A DNA stretch of 18,845 nt from JBOFSR01 sp051651645 (GTDB lineage Bacteria; Spirochaetota; Spirochaetia; Treponematales; Treponemataceae). The notes under the pieces were generated by a model. That model made no database searches. It worked only from the letters and a program-made list of their open reading frames with translations, and was not told the origin of the DNA. A program made the translations under genes and the position numbers. Within the stretch, counting starts at the first letter, position 1. Each line of letters begins with the position of its first letter. Location: positions 1-18,845 of the forward strand of contig JBOFSR010000032.1 in the NCBI GenBank assembly GCA_051651645.1. Direction: 5' to 3'. This document shows positions 11,628 to 18,845 of the stretch, piece by piece.

Positions 11628-14480
11628 GGTGGGTTGATTTACTTTCTCAACTATCTTTTCCATATCTTCTTTAAACTTTGCGTAAGCCTTTCTAATATCC
11701 TCAATAGTTACTGTTTCGTCTAGTCGATTTTCAAAGGCTATATTAAATAGTTTTTCAGAAGCACTCCATTCTAGGTTTGATGCAAATGAATGTATACTAG
11801 ATGATTCTCTATTGTAGATTCTTATATAGGGGCAAATCATTTGAGGGTATTTTTTCTTTTCGACAAAAATATTATCTCTAACAACTGAATCTTTGTAATC
11901 ATCTTTTAAAGCTAATGCAATATATTTTTTGTTACAGGGCATTAAAGTTCTTGCATACTGTAAAGACTGTTTATATTTCCTAAACCACCACTCCCAGTCA
12001 TCTATTAAATCAATTTCTGCTTTTGAAAGTGTTATTTCAAAAATATCATAATAAGCATTCTCATCTTCGTTAAAAGAAATATAGTAATCTTGATTTATAT
12101 ATATTATAAATTTAGAAATATCTGAACTGAGGATATAGCTATCAATTATTATTGTATTTCCGTTTATTTTTAAACTAAAATCATAATCAATTTTTTCATG
12201 AAATCGAAGTATAATTTTTTCAAAGCTAACAACCTCTTTGAGAGTTTTTTTACAATGCTCTGTACCTACTTCAAAGGTTTCCCAATAGCTTAAACGCTTC
12301 TGATCAACTTGTTTTTTAGCATCTTCACTTGCATAATATAAAACAAACATACTTAACCATGGTTTTATCTCTTCTTTTACTTCAGAACCACATTCAGATA
12401 AAACTTGTATTGCAGAATTTATGATTTTTTCCCTTAATTTAGCCCTGTAGCTTGATTGGATTTGATTTCTATTCAATGTCAAGATGTCTTTTGCATTCCC
12501 ACTTAATATATTTACATGAAATGCTAAAAATATAAAATCTAAATTTGATTCAGAAATAAATTGATTTCTATAATATAGAGTGTTGCTATATTGGTTCAAA
12601 AATATTGATAATTCGATGTTTTCATCTTCAACCTCATAATCAAAAAGTTTACTTTTTAAAGTTTCACTCTTTTTTATCTCTTCATTATTTATTTTTAAAG
12701 TGATTGGAATATAACTTGTAAATGCAAAATGACGTACTTCATCAATAACTTTTCCAGTAGCTATATCAAGAGAAGGATCTTCTACAAAATCATAGGTTTT
12801 CATTATGTCCCTTGTTTCTTCTTGATTCAAATTTACGGACCAATTATTGGGAACTTTTTCGCACTCAAGGTTAAAACTCACTTTTGTTCCATATTTTTGC
12901 TTACACTGTGTATTTGTTTTAAAAAAAATCGCCCCCTCATTTTTACCTGCAGGATTATTTAAAGATACATCCAAAGAATACTCTTGATGTATCTTACGAG
13001 TAGTTATCTCAACTACATCGGTTAAAAGGAATACACTTTGAAAACCAATGCCAAATGTGCCAGAAGGTTTCATCCACTCTGGCATTTGTTTTATTAAATT
13101 TAATTTCTCTGTATTTTTGCTAGATTTCCCCGTTGTTGTTAAATATGATAAATCTGTTTTAGACATTCCTATTCCATTGTCGCAAATAGTAACTGTCCAT
13201 ATAATTTTTTCATCACATACAATTTTACTTTCAAGTGTAATATTGATTGGATAATCTTTACAATAATTTTGCAAATCTTTTTTTTCAAGCGTACTTCCAT
13301 CCTCTTGCCTTTCTGCAAATATGCGTAACAATGTAGCATCAGTCGCATTTTGCAATAATTCGCGAATACTTTGATATGGTTCTTTGTACAACCCAGTACC
13401 CTGCAGCAATTCTATTATTTTTTGTGGGTCAACGCTAAAACTTGGTCGGGTTTTTCCGTCAAATGTATCGTAGTCTTTTAAACTGACTTTTAACTCGCCT
13501 ACTGTGGGTAAAAATCCATAGGAAGTTTCAGGAACAATATCATTCCAGTTCTTCGTTTGGTCATATATTTCATCATCAATATACGAAAACCATCTATTTG
13601 TTAAATCTGCAACTTCATAGCTATTGCAAACTGCAGTTGCTTCAATTTTTATTCTATCAATTCTTATGTGGGTAATTGACAAGTCTTTTTCTTTGTGCTG
13701 AATAGAATCTATAGGTATAGTTTTTAATGTTTTTAGCAATATTTCAGAAAAACGATTACTATCCATATCTAATAGATCCCCTAATCTAAGAAGACAAGCT
13801 ATATATCTAGGATGACAATCATCTGTATCAATGCCAACCTCTGTTATTGGTAATTCCATTACTTGAGAAAATGATTGACAATGCACCGCACAAATACGAG
13901 AGAGTATCTGAATGATTCTTTTTGGAATAGGACTTCCTGCTAAATTTATGGATGATTCTTCTTCTATTATGTCGATTGCACGATCAGCATGTTTTTGTCT
14001 TATAAATTCAGCTAATAAAAATTTAGCACTATCATAATTTTTTGAAGTCAATTCATTTGCTACATAATAAATTTTTTCTTCCCTTATTTCAAAGCAAATT
14101 CCATATTCATACAATGGAGAGTTTTCTTCAGCTTGTATTTTCTTGATAAAACAGAGAAAATCCTTATTATTAAAAACTGCGTCCTTTGCAGATGCAAAAA
14201 CAGCCATACCAATATCATGATAATAAGCGACAGATATAATAAGCCACAAATCAATTGCAGATAGTTTTTCTAAAGTTTCAAATCCAATTATTCTGATGAT
14301 ATTATTAATGATTGCCTCTGAGTGACTTTTATCATGCAGGCTATAATGTGGGAATACTTGTGAAATGGTACTTAGCACTTGAGGTATATAATCTTTTGCA
14401 ACCTGCCATTGTGTAAAAAAAATACGACTTGCACTGTTTTCAGTTTTTTTTAATAATAGCTCTTCTATTTTTGTTCCCAT
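11607..14480 (-). CDS. HD-domain plus GHKL (Hsp90-type) ATPase protein, putative defence effector
   Basis: 957 aa. Residues about 40-310 form an HD-type phosphohydrolase-like domain: H53 (HDKSHSEA), the H88-D89 pair (YYHDIGM), H164 (KHADRA) and D235 (RLGDLLDMD), so the metal ligands look intact. Residues about 345-560 are a GHKL ATPase: N-box IRELLQNATDA (E374, N378, D381), DNGIGM (434-439) and GTFGIGFQSVF (474-484). The C-terminal 400 residues are not recognised. HD plus Hsp90-like fusions are known from bacterial conflict-system surveys, but the substrate is not established as far as I know; a nucleotide or nucleic acid is a guess. GGTGAGG lies about 10 nt before the ATG. It is transcribed toward hsdS and overlaps its stop by 8 nt; its AT-rich composition differs from hsdM. 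Confidence 0.85.
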   Translation of the reverse strand: MGTKIEELLLKKTENSASRIFFTQWQVAKDYIPQVLSTISQVFPHYSLHDKSHSEAIINNIIRIIGFETLEKLSAIDLWLIISVAYYHDIGMAVFASAKDAVFNNKDFLCFIKKIQAEENSPLYEYGICFEIREEKIYYVANELTSKNYDSAKFLLAEFIRQKHADRAIDIIEEESSINLAGSPIPKRIIQILSRICAVHCQSFSQVMELPITEVGIDTDDCHPRYIACLLRLGDLLDMDSNRFSEILLKTLKTIPIDSIQHKEKDLSITHIRIDRIKIEATAVCNSYEVADLTNRWFSYIDDEIYDQTKNWNDIVPETSYGFLPTVGELKVSLKDYDTFDGKTRPSFSVDPQKIIELLQGTGLYKEPYQSIRELLQNATDATLLRIFAERQEDGSTLEKKDLQNYCKDYPINITLESKIVCDEKIIWTVTICDNGIGMSKTDLSYLTTTGKSSKNTEKLNLIKQMPEWMKPSGTFGIGFQSVFLLTDVVEITTRKIHQEYSLDVSLNNPAGKNEGAIFFKTNTQCKQKYGTKVSFNLECEKVPNNWSVNLNQEETRDIMKTYDFVEDPSLDIATGKVIDEVRHFAFTSYIPITLKINNEEIKKSETLKSKLFDYEVEDENIELSIFLNQYSNTLYYRNQFISESNLDFIFLAFHVNILSGNAKDILTLNRNQIQSSYRAKLREKIINSAIQVLSECGSEVKEEIKPWLSMFVLYYASEDAKKQVDQKRLSYWETFEVGTEHCKKTLKEVVSFEKIILRFHEKIDYDFSLKINGNTIIIDSYILSSDISKFIIYINQDYYISFNEDENAYYDIFEITLSKAEIDLIDDWEWWFRKYKQSLQYARTLMPCNKKYIALALKDDYKDSVVRDNIFVEKKKYPQMICPYIRIYNRESSSIHSFASNLEWSASEKLFNIAFENRLDETVTIEDIRKAYAKFKEDMEKIVEKVNQPTKPSALM

Positions 14481-14566
14481 TTATACTTATCCTCACCTCA
14501 GTTCAATTTTTTACCATAGCCTTTTGCCGTAATGCTTGTTTTCAGTTTAAGTGTACTCTTGCAATG

Positions 14567-14595
14567 ATAATAAACCTCTATATCTTTTTTTTCAA
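14567..14595 (-). promoter_or_regulatory. Promoter of the HD-GHKL gene
   Basis: On the minus strand -35 TTGAAA (14595-14590), a 17-bp spacer and -10 TATTAT (14572-14567). The start would be near 14560, giving an untranslated leader of about 80 nt. The gene therefore has its own transcription unit, insulated from the upstream yeiH-like gene by a strong terminator. Confidence 0.62.
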
Positions 14596-14640
14596 TATCG
14601 TAGCAGAATAATCTATTGATTTAATATTAACGGCTTTACA

Positions 14641-14673
14641 AATAAAAAACGCTCACTATAATTAGTGAGCGTT
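14641..14673 (-). terminator. Rho-independent terminator of the yeiH-like gene
   Basis: A perfect 11-bp stem AACGCTCACTA (14648-14658) and TAGTGAGCGTT (14663-14673) with a 4-nt loop. On the minus strand the stem runs into TTTTTTATT. It lies 26 bp after the yeiH-like stop codon. Confidence 0.9.
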
Positions 14674-14698
14674 CATCTAGCTATCGAAGGGCAATGGC

Positions 14699-15745
14699 TT
14701 ACACCATTCCCATACAGTATTCAACCACAATTGCAACAATTACAACAAGCAATGAAATAATAAATCCATGAATCATCGGATTTACGCCTGACTGTTTCAT
14801 ATCTTTAAAGCTTGTCGTTAAGCCAATTGCAGAAAGGGCAGCAACCATCAAAAACTTACTCAGGTTTTTTGATTGCTCAATTGCAACAGAGGGAATTACG
14901 CCAAAACTATTTATAACAGATAATAAAATAAAGCCAACAATAAACCATGGCACAAGCTTAAAAATATGCAAATTGCTTTTTACTTGGCTTTCATCACCGT
15001 GATTAAGGGCAATAGCTCGTTTTTTAAATCGCATATTAATGAGTGAAAAAATAATAACCACAGGAATAATTGAAAGCGTGCGTGTTAGTTTTACCATCGT
15101 TGCAAAGTCGCCTGCAGCCTCGCTATAAGCAAAGCTTGCCGCAACAACGCTTGAGGTGTCATTTACCGCCGTTCCTGCCCACAAGCCGTATGCAATATCG
15201 CTTAAGTTCAATGCATGACCCATAAACGGAAACGCAATAATCATCACCATATCGAACAAAAAAGTTGCCGACATAGCATAGGCAATGTCCTTGTTGTCAG
15301 CCTCGATAACGGGAGCGATTGCAGCGATTGCAGAACCTCCACAAATCCCTGTTCCAGCGGAAATAAGGTTTGAAAGCTTCCAATTAAGCCCCAAAAGTTT
15401 TCCAATAAAAAATCCGCCACCAAAGCACGTAAGGAGCGTAAAAACCATAACAATCAAACTGAGTTTGCCAATTTGCAAAATCGTGTTGATATCTAAAGAC
15501 GCTCCCAATAAAATGATTGCAAATTTTAAAACTCGCTTTGAGGTAAAATGCAGGCCTTTGTCAAAAAATTTCAAATCAAAAACGGAATTTAAGATCATTC
15601 CTAAAAACAACGCTATAACGGACGCTCCAATTAAATGGATAGGCAAAAGTCCCTCAAGAGTGCTCGCCACAAAGGCAATCAGGCACGCTAACAAAAATCC
15701 AAGCAAAAAATTGTTTTGCATAATGCTCCCAAACGATTTTTTCAT
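14699..15745 (-). CDS. YeiH/UPF0324-family membrane protein (putative sulfate exporter family)
   Basis: 348 aa from the ATG at 15745, which has AGGAG 5 nt upstream; a longer ORF start at 15772 adds nine residues and lacks support. The protein is hydrophobic throughout, with about ten membrane segments. Family hallmarks: LLGASLD, AGTGICGGSAIAA, WAGTAVNDTSSVVAASFAY and LSAIGLTTSF, arranged as two similar halves. This is the PSE (putative sulfate exporter) family; the transported anion is unproven. In E. coli yeiH lies next to the LysR-type gene yeiE. The same pairing is seen here, with a divergent LysR gene sharing a dyad-rich intergenic region. A strong terminator follows. Confidence 0.9.
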   Translation of the reverse strand: MKKSFGSIMQNNFLLGFLLACLIAFVASTLEGLLPIHLIGASVIALFLGMILNSVFDLKFFDKGLHFTSKRVLKFAIILLGASLDINTILQIGKLSLIVMVFTLLTCFGGGFFIGKLLGLNWKLSNLISAGTGICGGSAIAAIAPVIEADNKDIAYAMSATFLFDMVMIIAFPFMGHALNLSDIAYGLWAGTAVNDTSSVVAASFAYSEAAGDFATMVKLTRTLSIIPVVIIFSLINMRFKKRAIALNHGDESQVKSNLHIFKLVPWFIVGFILLSVINSFGVIPSVAIEQSKNLSKFLMVAALSAIGLTTSFKDMKQSGVNPMIHGFIISLLVVIVAIVVEYCMGMV

Positions 15746-15800
15746 ATTTTCTCCTAAAGAATTATCAAGCAAGCCAACCCTTTGATTTGCTCAAATATTT

Positions 15801-15818
15801 TTGTGATAAAATTCACAA
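15801..15818. promoter_or_regulatory. CRP/FNR-like palindrome in the yeiH leader
   Basis: TTGTGA-TAAAAT-TCACAA is a perfect 18-bp inverted repeat and contains TGTGA-N6-TCACA, the CRP consensus. It covers about +3 to +20 of the predicted yeiH transcript, so bound protein would repress. A further dyad TTTGA-N5-TCAAA lies at 15781-15795. The regulator is not identified; LysR-family half-sites remain an alternative. Confidence 0.45.
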
Positions 15819-15826
15819 TCGCCTTG

Positions 15827-15855
15827 ATTATATCAAAAAATAAAATTAATATGAA
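15827..15855 (-). promoter_or_regulatory. Promoter of the yeiH-like gene
   Basis: On the minus strand a perfect -10 TATAAT (15832-15827) is preceded after 17 bp by TTCATA (15855-15850), which matches TTGACA at four of six positions. The start would be near 15821, about 75 nt before the ATG. The -10 lies within a small palindrome TTGAT-N3-ATCAA (15824-15836). Confidence 0.55.
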
Positions 15856-15876
15856 ATTATCATTTTTTATTAATTG

Positions 15877-15891
15877 ATAAGAAAATCTTAT
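15877..15891. promoter_or_regulatory. LysR-type binding site candidate
   Basis: ATAAGA-N3-TCTTAT is a perfect 15-bp dyad containing the LysR-box pattern T-N11-A (T15878 to A15890). Its centre is about 63 bp upstream of the predicted yeiH start site, the classical recognition-site position for LysR activators. It also ends 7 bp before the LysR start codon, which fits negative autoregulation. Confidence 0.55.
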
Positions 15892-15898
15892 AGACAAA

Positions 15899-16744
15899 AT
15901 GCTAGAATACCGATTTAACACGTTTTTGAAATTATGCGAACTTCTCAACTATCGAGCAACCGCCGAAGAGCTTAATATGACGCAGCCTGGCGTAACGCAG
16001 CATATTCAATTTTTAGAGCATGAATACAGCATAAAATTATTTAACTATAATGGAAAAAAACTGTCAAAAACAAAGGATTGTTTGCAGTTGGAAAACTACG
16101 CGAAATCAGCAGTTTATAACGATAAAAAGATACGAGAGAGTTTAGGTGCAAACACAAAGCAATCAATACAATTTGGTGCGACAAAAACAATTAGCCAGTA
16201 CGTAATTCAAACAAAAATTAAACAGCTCGTTGCACGGGATGATATCGATGTTTCGTTTATCACGGAAAATACCAATGCTTTGCTTGCCAGTTTACAAAAG
16301 GCTCAGCTCGATATTGCTATGGTTGAGGGATTTTTTAACAAAGAAGAATTTGATTTTACGCTGATGAGAAAAGAAGCCTTCGTTGGAATTTGTGCAAAAA
16401 ATCATCCATTTGCAGGGCAAGACGTTTCTATTGAAGATTTGTTTGGCGAAAAACTTTTTTACCGAGAGGTTGGATCTGGCACGCGCTCAATTTTGGAGCA
16501 ACTATTACTCCAGCATAATTATTCGCTTAAAACATTTAAAAACTCCGCATGCATAAGCGATTTTTCACTCATCGAGCATTTGGTAGAAAATAATACAGGG
16601 ATTTCTTTTGTTTACGAGGTAATTGCAAATCAGAATGCACATATCAGCTCGTTTACCATAAAAGACATTGCAATAAAGCATGAATTTAATTTTGTGTACT
16701 TAAAAAACACGCAAGCAAAAAATCTTTTACACTTTTTGCATTAA
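15899..16744 (+). CDS. LysR-family transcriptional regulator
   Basis: 281 aa, slightly short for the family. An N-terminal winged HTH spans about residues 4-60, with the recognition region RATAEELNMTQPGVTQHI (19-36) and LE dyad. The substrate-binding domain from about residue 88 holds VGICAKNHPFA and GSGTRSILEQ, typical of LysR effector domains. It is divergent from the yeiH-like gene, the E. coli yeiE-yeiH arrangement, so it probably activates that gene in response to a small ligand, perhaps a sulfur anion. No Shine-Dalgarno is visible before the ATG, so translation may be weak or leaderless. The start codon lies 7 bp after a LysR-box dyad, suggesting autoregulation. The stop codon touches the U-tract of the opposing aldolase terminator. 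Confidence 0.93.
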   Translation: MLEYRFNTFLKLCELLNYRATAEELNMTQPGVTQHIQFLEHEYSIKLFNYNGKKLSKTKDCLQLENYAKSAVYNDKKIRESLGANTKQSIQFGATKTISQYVIQTKIKQLVARDDIDVSFITENTNALLASLQKAQLDIAMVEGFFNKEEFDFTLMRKEAFVGICAKNHPFAGQDVSIEDLFGEKLFYREVGSGTRSILEQLLLQHNYSLKTFKNSACISDFSLIEHLVENNTGISFVYEVIANQNAHISSFTIKDIAIKHEFNFVYLKNTQAKNLLHFLH

Positions 16745-16766
16745 AAAAGCAGTCCCGAAGGACTGC
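16742..16766 (-). terminator. Rho-independent terminator of the aldolase gene
   Basis: On the minus strand GCAGTCC, a UUCG tetraloop and GGACTGC form a 7-bp GC-rich stem (16766-16749) followed directly by TTTTTT. It starts 13 bp after the aldolase stop, and its T-run overlaps the stop codon of the convergent LysR gene. On the plus strand there is no T-run after the stem. Confidence 0.92.
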
Positions 16767-16778
16767 CCTAGTAAAAAC

Positions 16779-17771
16779 TTAAACGCGGTTCGCTGAACCA
16801 AGAACGTTAATATTTTTGTGCATGTATAATTTTTTCAACTCATCACGAGCAGGCCCAAGATATTTACGTGGGTCAAACTCTTCTGGTTGTGTTGCAAACA
16901 TTTTTCTGATTGCAGCAGTCATTGCAAGACGGCCATCTGAATCAATGTTGATTTTGCATACAGCTGATTGTGCAGCTTTGCGAAGTTGTTCCTCAGGGAT
17001 ACCAACAGAGTTTGGCAAGTGTCCACCGTATTTTTCAATTTCTTTTACGTACTCAATCGGAACAGAAGAAGAACCATGTAAAACGATGGGGAAACCTGGA
17101 ATGCGTTTTTCAATTTCTGCCAAAATGTCAAAACGTAATGGAGGTGGAATTAAAATTCCATTTGCATCTCTTGTACATTGTTCTGGTTTGAATTTTGTTC
17201 GACCATGGCTTGTACCAATAGAAATTGCAAGAGAATCAACGCCAGTTTTTTTAACAAAATCTTCAACTTCTTCTGGCATTGTGTAACTTGAATGCTCAGC
17301 AACAACATCATCTTCAACACCAGCTAAAATTCCAAGCTCGCCTTCAACAGTTACATCATGCTTGTGAGCATAGTCACAAACTTTTTTTGTCAATGCAACA
17401 TTTTCTTCATAAGAATGGTGAGATCCATCAATCATTACAGAAGAAAATCCGTTTTCGATACAATCGATACAAAGCTCAAGCGTATCTCCGTGATCCAAGT
17501 GCAATGTGATAGGAATATCACAACCCAACTCATGAGCATACTCTACAGCACCTCGTGCCATATTTCTCAAAAGATTTGAGTTTGCATATTTTCTTGCACC
17601 TGATGAAACTTGCAAAATTACGGGTGATTTTGTTTCAACACAAGCTTGAATGATCGCTTGCATTTGCTCCATATTATTGAAATTGTAAGCAGGGATTGCA
17701 TATCCGCCCTTTACTGCATTTTCAAAACCAGCTTTAGTATTAACCAAGCCTAAATCCTTGTAACTCGTCAT
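16779..17771 (-). CDS. fba: Class II fructose-bisphosphate aldolase
   Basis: 330 aa. The zinc-dependent aldolase motifs are present in order: AYNFNNMEQ (28-36), HLDHGD (91-96) with catalytic D93 and zinc ligand H94, the acidic VEGELG (142-147), GTSHG with H189, and LHGSSS with H232. It interconverts fructose 1,6-bisphosphate with dihydroxyacetone phosphate and glyceraldehyde 3-phosphate in glycolysis and gluconeogenesis. The subfamily is the longer bacterial form, with an insertion around GGHLPNSVGIPEEQ after the HGSSS motif. AGGAG lies 5 nt before the ATG. It is a single-gene unit with its own terminator. Related tagatose-bisphosphate aldolases are possible, but the sequence style favours Fba. 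Confidence 0.95.
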   Translation of the reverse strand: MTSYKDLGLVNTKAGFENAVKGGYAIPAYNFNNMEQMQAIIQACVETKSPVILQVSSGARKYANSNLLRNMARGAVEYAHELGCDIPITLHLDHGDTLELCIDCIENGFSSVMIDGSHHSYEENVALTKKVCDYAHKHDVTVEGELGILAGVEDDVVAEHSSYTMPEEVEDFVKKTGVDSLAISIGTSHGRTKFKPEQCTRDANGILIPPPLRFDILAEIEKRIPGFPIVLHGSSSVPIEYVKEIEKYGGHLPNSVGIPEEQLRKAAQSAVCKINIDSDGRLAMTAAIRKMFATQPEEFDPRKYLGPARDELKKLYMHKNINVLGSANRV

Positions 17772-17803
17772 AATAACTCCTAAAAAGTCAAGTGATTAAA
17801 CGC

Positions 17804-17832
17804 ACTATAAAAAATATGCATTTATAATTGAT
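17804..17832 (-). promoter_or_regulatory. Tentative promoter of fba
   Basis: On the minus strand TATAGT (17809-17804) is a good -10 placed about 35 nt before the ATG. The hexamer 17 bp upstream (ATCAAT) is a poor -35. Nothing better was found in the 144-bp region shared with the divergent peptidase gene. Confidence 0.3.
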
Positions 17833-17915
17833 TGATTTTATTGCGAATCAAAAAATTAATCAAGAGGATTTAAAAACTCCATTCTGAATTTAAGAAAAAA
17901 TACCGATAATAAAGC

Positions 17916-18782
17916 ATGAGTTTTCCGCCTGTTCAAGAGTTTAAGAAATTTATTGCCCCAAATGTGAATCGTTGTGATTTTATTTGTCAGTGGCTGGAGG
18001 AAAATCATATTGAATTTTCTATTATAGTGCTAGAAAATGCCCGCCATGTGTATATCAACTTTCCCTCGACGGCGTATAATCCCATGTTTAAGACAAAAAC
18101 AATTCTCACTCATTATGACCGCACCGAAAATACCCCAGGAGCGAATGATAACAGTGCGGCTGTTTTTCAGATTTTGCAATTTGCAAAGCAGTTATATGTC
18201 TCAGAAATTCAACATAATATCCGTATTTTTTTTACTGATGGCGAAGAGATGGGGGAAGAAAACGGTATTATTGATCAAGGTGCATACGGCATTGCTTCTA
18301 AGTTTAAACAGCTGGGAATTTTATACGATGATATTTATGTTTTTGATTGTTGCGGGCGTGGCGATGTCATTGTAATTTCGACAGCGGGACAAACAGTTAA
18401 AGGCAATCGCAATTTTCTTCGCCGTTTTGATGATTTATTTACTCGGACAAAAAAAATTGCACAACTTGCATCGCCTCAAAGTTGGATCACGCTTCCAGTT
18501 CCTTACAGCGACAACGCTTCGTTCATTGCGTCAGGGATTCCTGCCGTTGCAATAACCATTTTACCCCACGAAGAGTCGACAAAATTTATGCTAGACTTAC
18601 GGCGCGATAAAAACTTTGAAGGTCTCCTCCTTCAGTCAGCTAAGGATTGTAAATCCCGCCTACCTCGAACATGGCAAATTATGCACACAGCAGAGGATAA
18701 TTTTGCAAGCCTTAATGAAGAAGCCTTTACTTTGATGGGAAAATTTCTTGATACCCTTGCACGTTCTCGAACAGTAAATTAA
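17916..18782 (+). CDS. M28-family zinc aminopeptidase-like protein
   Basis: 288 aa. The full metal set of clan MH/M28 peptidases is visible: THYDRT with H66 and D68, GANDNSAA with bridging D78, the FTDGEEMG block with catalytic E110 and ligand E111, VFDCCGRGD with D144, and MHTAEDNF with H257. There is no signal peptide or lipobox, so the enzyme should be cytoplasmic, unlike many secreted M28 aminopeptidases. It probably removes N-terminal residues from peptides; glutaminyl cyclase, which shares the fold, is less likely. The start is ATG 17916; no good Shine-Dalgarno precedes it. It is divergent from fba, and a probable ABC-ATPase gene begins 34 bp downstream on the same strand. Confidence 0.87.
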   Translation: MSFPPVQEFKKFIAPNVNRCDFICQWLEENHIEFSIIVLENARHVYINFPSTAYNPMFKTKTILTHYDRTENTPGANDNSAAVFQILQFAKQLYVSEIQHNIRIFFTDGEEMGEENGIIDQGAYGIASKFKQLGILYDDIYVFDCCGRGDVIVISTAGQTVKGNRNFLRRFDDLFTRTKKIAQLASPQSWITLPVPYSDNASFIASGIPAVAITILPHEESTKFMLDLRRDKNFEGLLLQSAKDCKSRLPRTWQIMHTAEDNFASLNEEAFTLMGKFLDTLARSRTVN

Positions 18783-18815
18783 CCAATTGATTTTTGTTGT
18801 AAAATAGAAAATTTT

Positions 18816-18845
18816 ATGATACAGTTAAAGAATGTGAATATCAAT
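18816..18845 (+). CDS. Start of a probable ABC-transporter ATP-binding protein (partial)
   Basis: Ten codons before the window ends read MIQLKNVNIN, which closely resembles the usual opening of ABC ATPase domains (M-I-x-L-x-N-V). No Walker motif is in view, so this is a weak call from the first strand only. No clear Shine-Dalgarno is seen. Confidence 0.42.
   Translation, partial: MIQLKNVNIN

Noticed and set aside
14429..14611. 60-aa plus-strand ORF in the promoter region of the HD-GHKL gene
   Set aside because: Phenylalanine- and isoleucine-rich by virtue of AT-rich DNA, no ribosome binding site, and it covers the opposite-strand promoter.
15746..15772. Longer YeiH N-terminus from 15772
   Set aside because: AGGAG lies between this start and the ATG at 15745 and clearly serves the latter.
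1..18845. tRNA genes, CRISPR arrays, insertion sequences or prophage genes
   Set aside because: None seen: no regularly spaced repeat array, no transposase or integrase motifs, and no cloverleaf-like sequence in the intergenic regions.

Overview
The window is an AT-rich bacterial chromosome segment of about 19 kb with no phage, IS or tRNA genes. Gene content and protein style suggest a spirochaete, most likely a host-associated Treponema. This is recognition by resemblance, not proof: no rRNA or other phylogenetic marker is present.

Left part, 1-4171, all on the minus strand. An apparent operon runs from a membrane-anchored protein of unknown function through rnhB (RNase HII) to parA and the start of parB, with 3' and 5' ends overlapping at two junctions. 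Upstream lies an Rsm22/METTL17-type ribosomal small-subunit methyltransferase-like gene. It has a good promoter whose -10 box sits inside a 13-bp-arm dyad.

Middle part, 4470-14595, is a defence island. A type I restriction-modification operon (hsdR, hsdM, hsdS) reads rightward from an extended -10 promoter. It is interrupted between hsdM and hsdS by a roughly 1.2-kb, more AT-rich cassette with its own promoter. The cassette carries an 88-aa orphan protein and an ImmA/IrrE-type HELGH metallopeptidase that overlap by one base. A 39-bp direct repeat (38/39 identical) of the hsdS 5' end flanks the cassette and leaves a 13-codon hsdS stub just after hsdM. A second, shorter element (TATATTATCG...TAGWTGATAA) lies upstream of both the cassette and the intact hsdS. 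HsdS has two half-subunits carrying a 174-bp near-identical direct DNA repeat. Facing hsdS tail to tail, with stop codons overlapping, is a 957-aa protein fusing an intact HD phosphohydrolase-like domain to an intact GHKL (Hsp90-type) ATPase. It is the second defence candidate.

Right part, 14641-18845, is housekeeping or metabolic. A YeiH-family membrane protein and a divergent LysR regulator share an intergenic region full of dyads: one at about -63 from the predicted yeiH start site, and one matching TGTGA-N6-TCACA. Then follow a class II fructose-bisphosphate aldolase with a textbook terminator, a cytoplasmic M28-type zinc peptidase, and the first ten codons of a probable ABC-transporter ATPase.

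The most novel-looking parts are the ImmA/88-aa cassette nested in the restriction operon and the HD-GHKL gene beside it.
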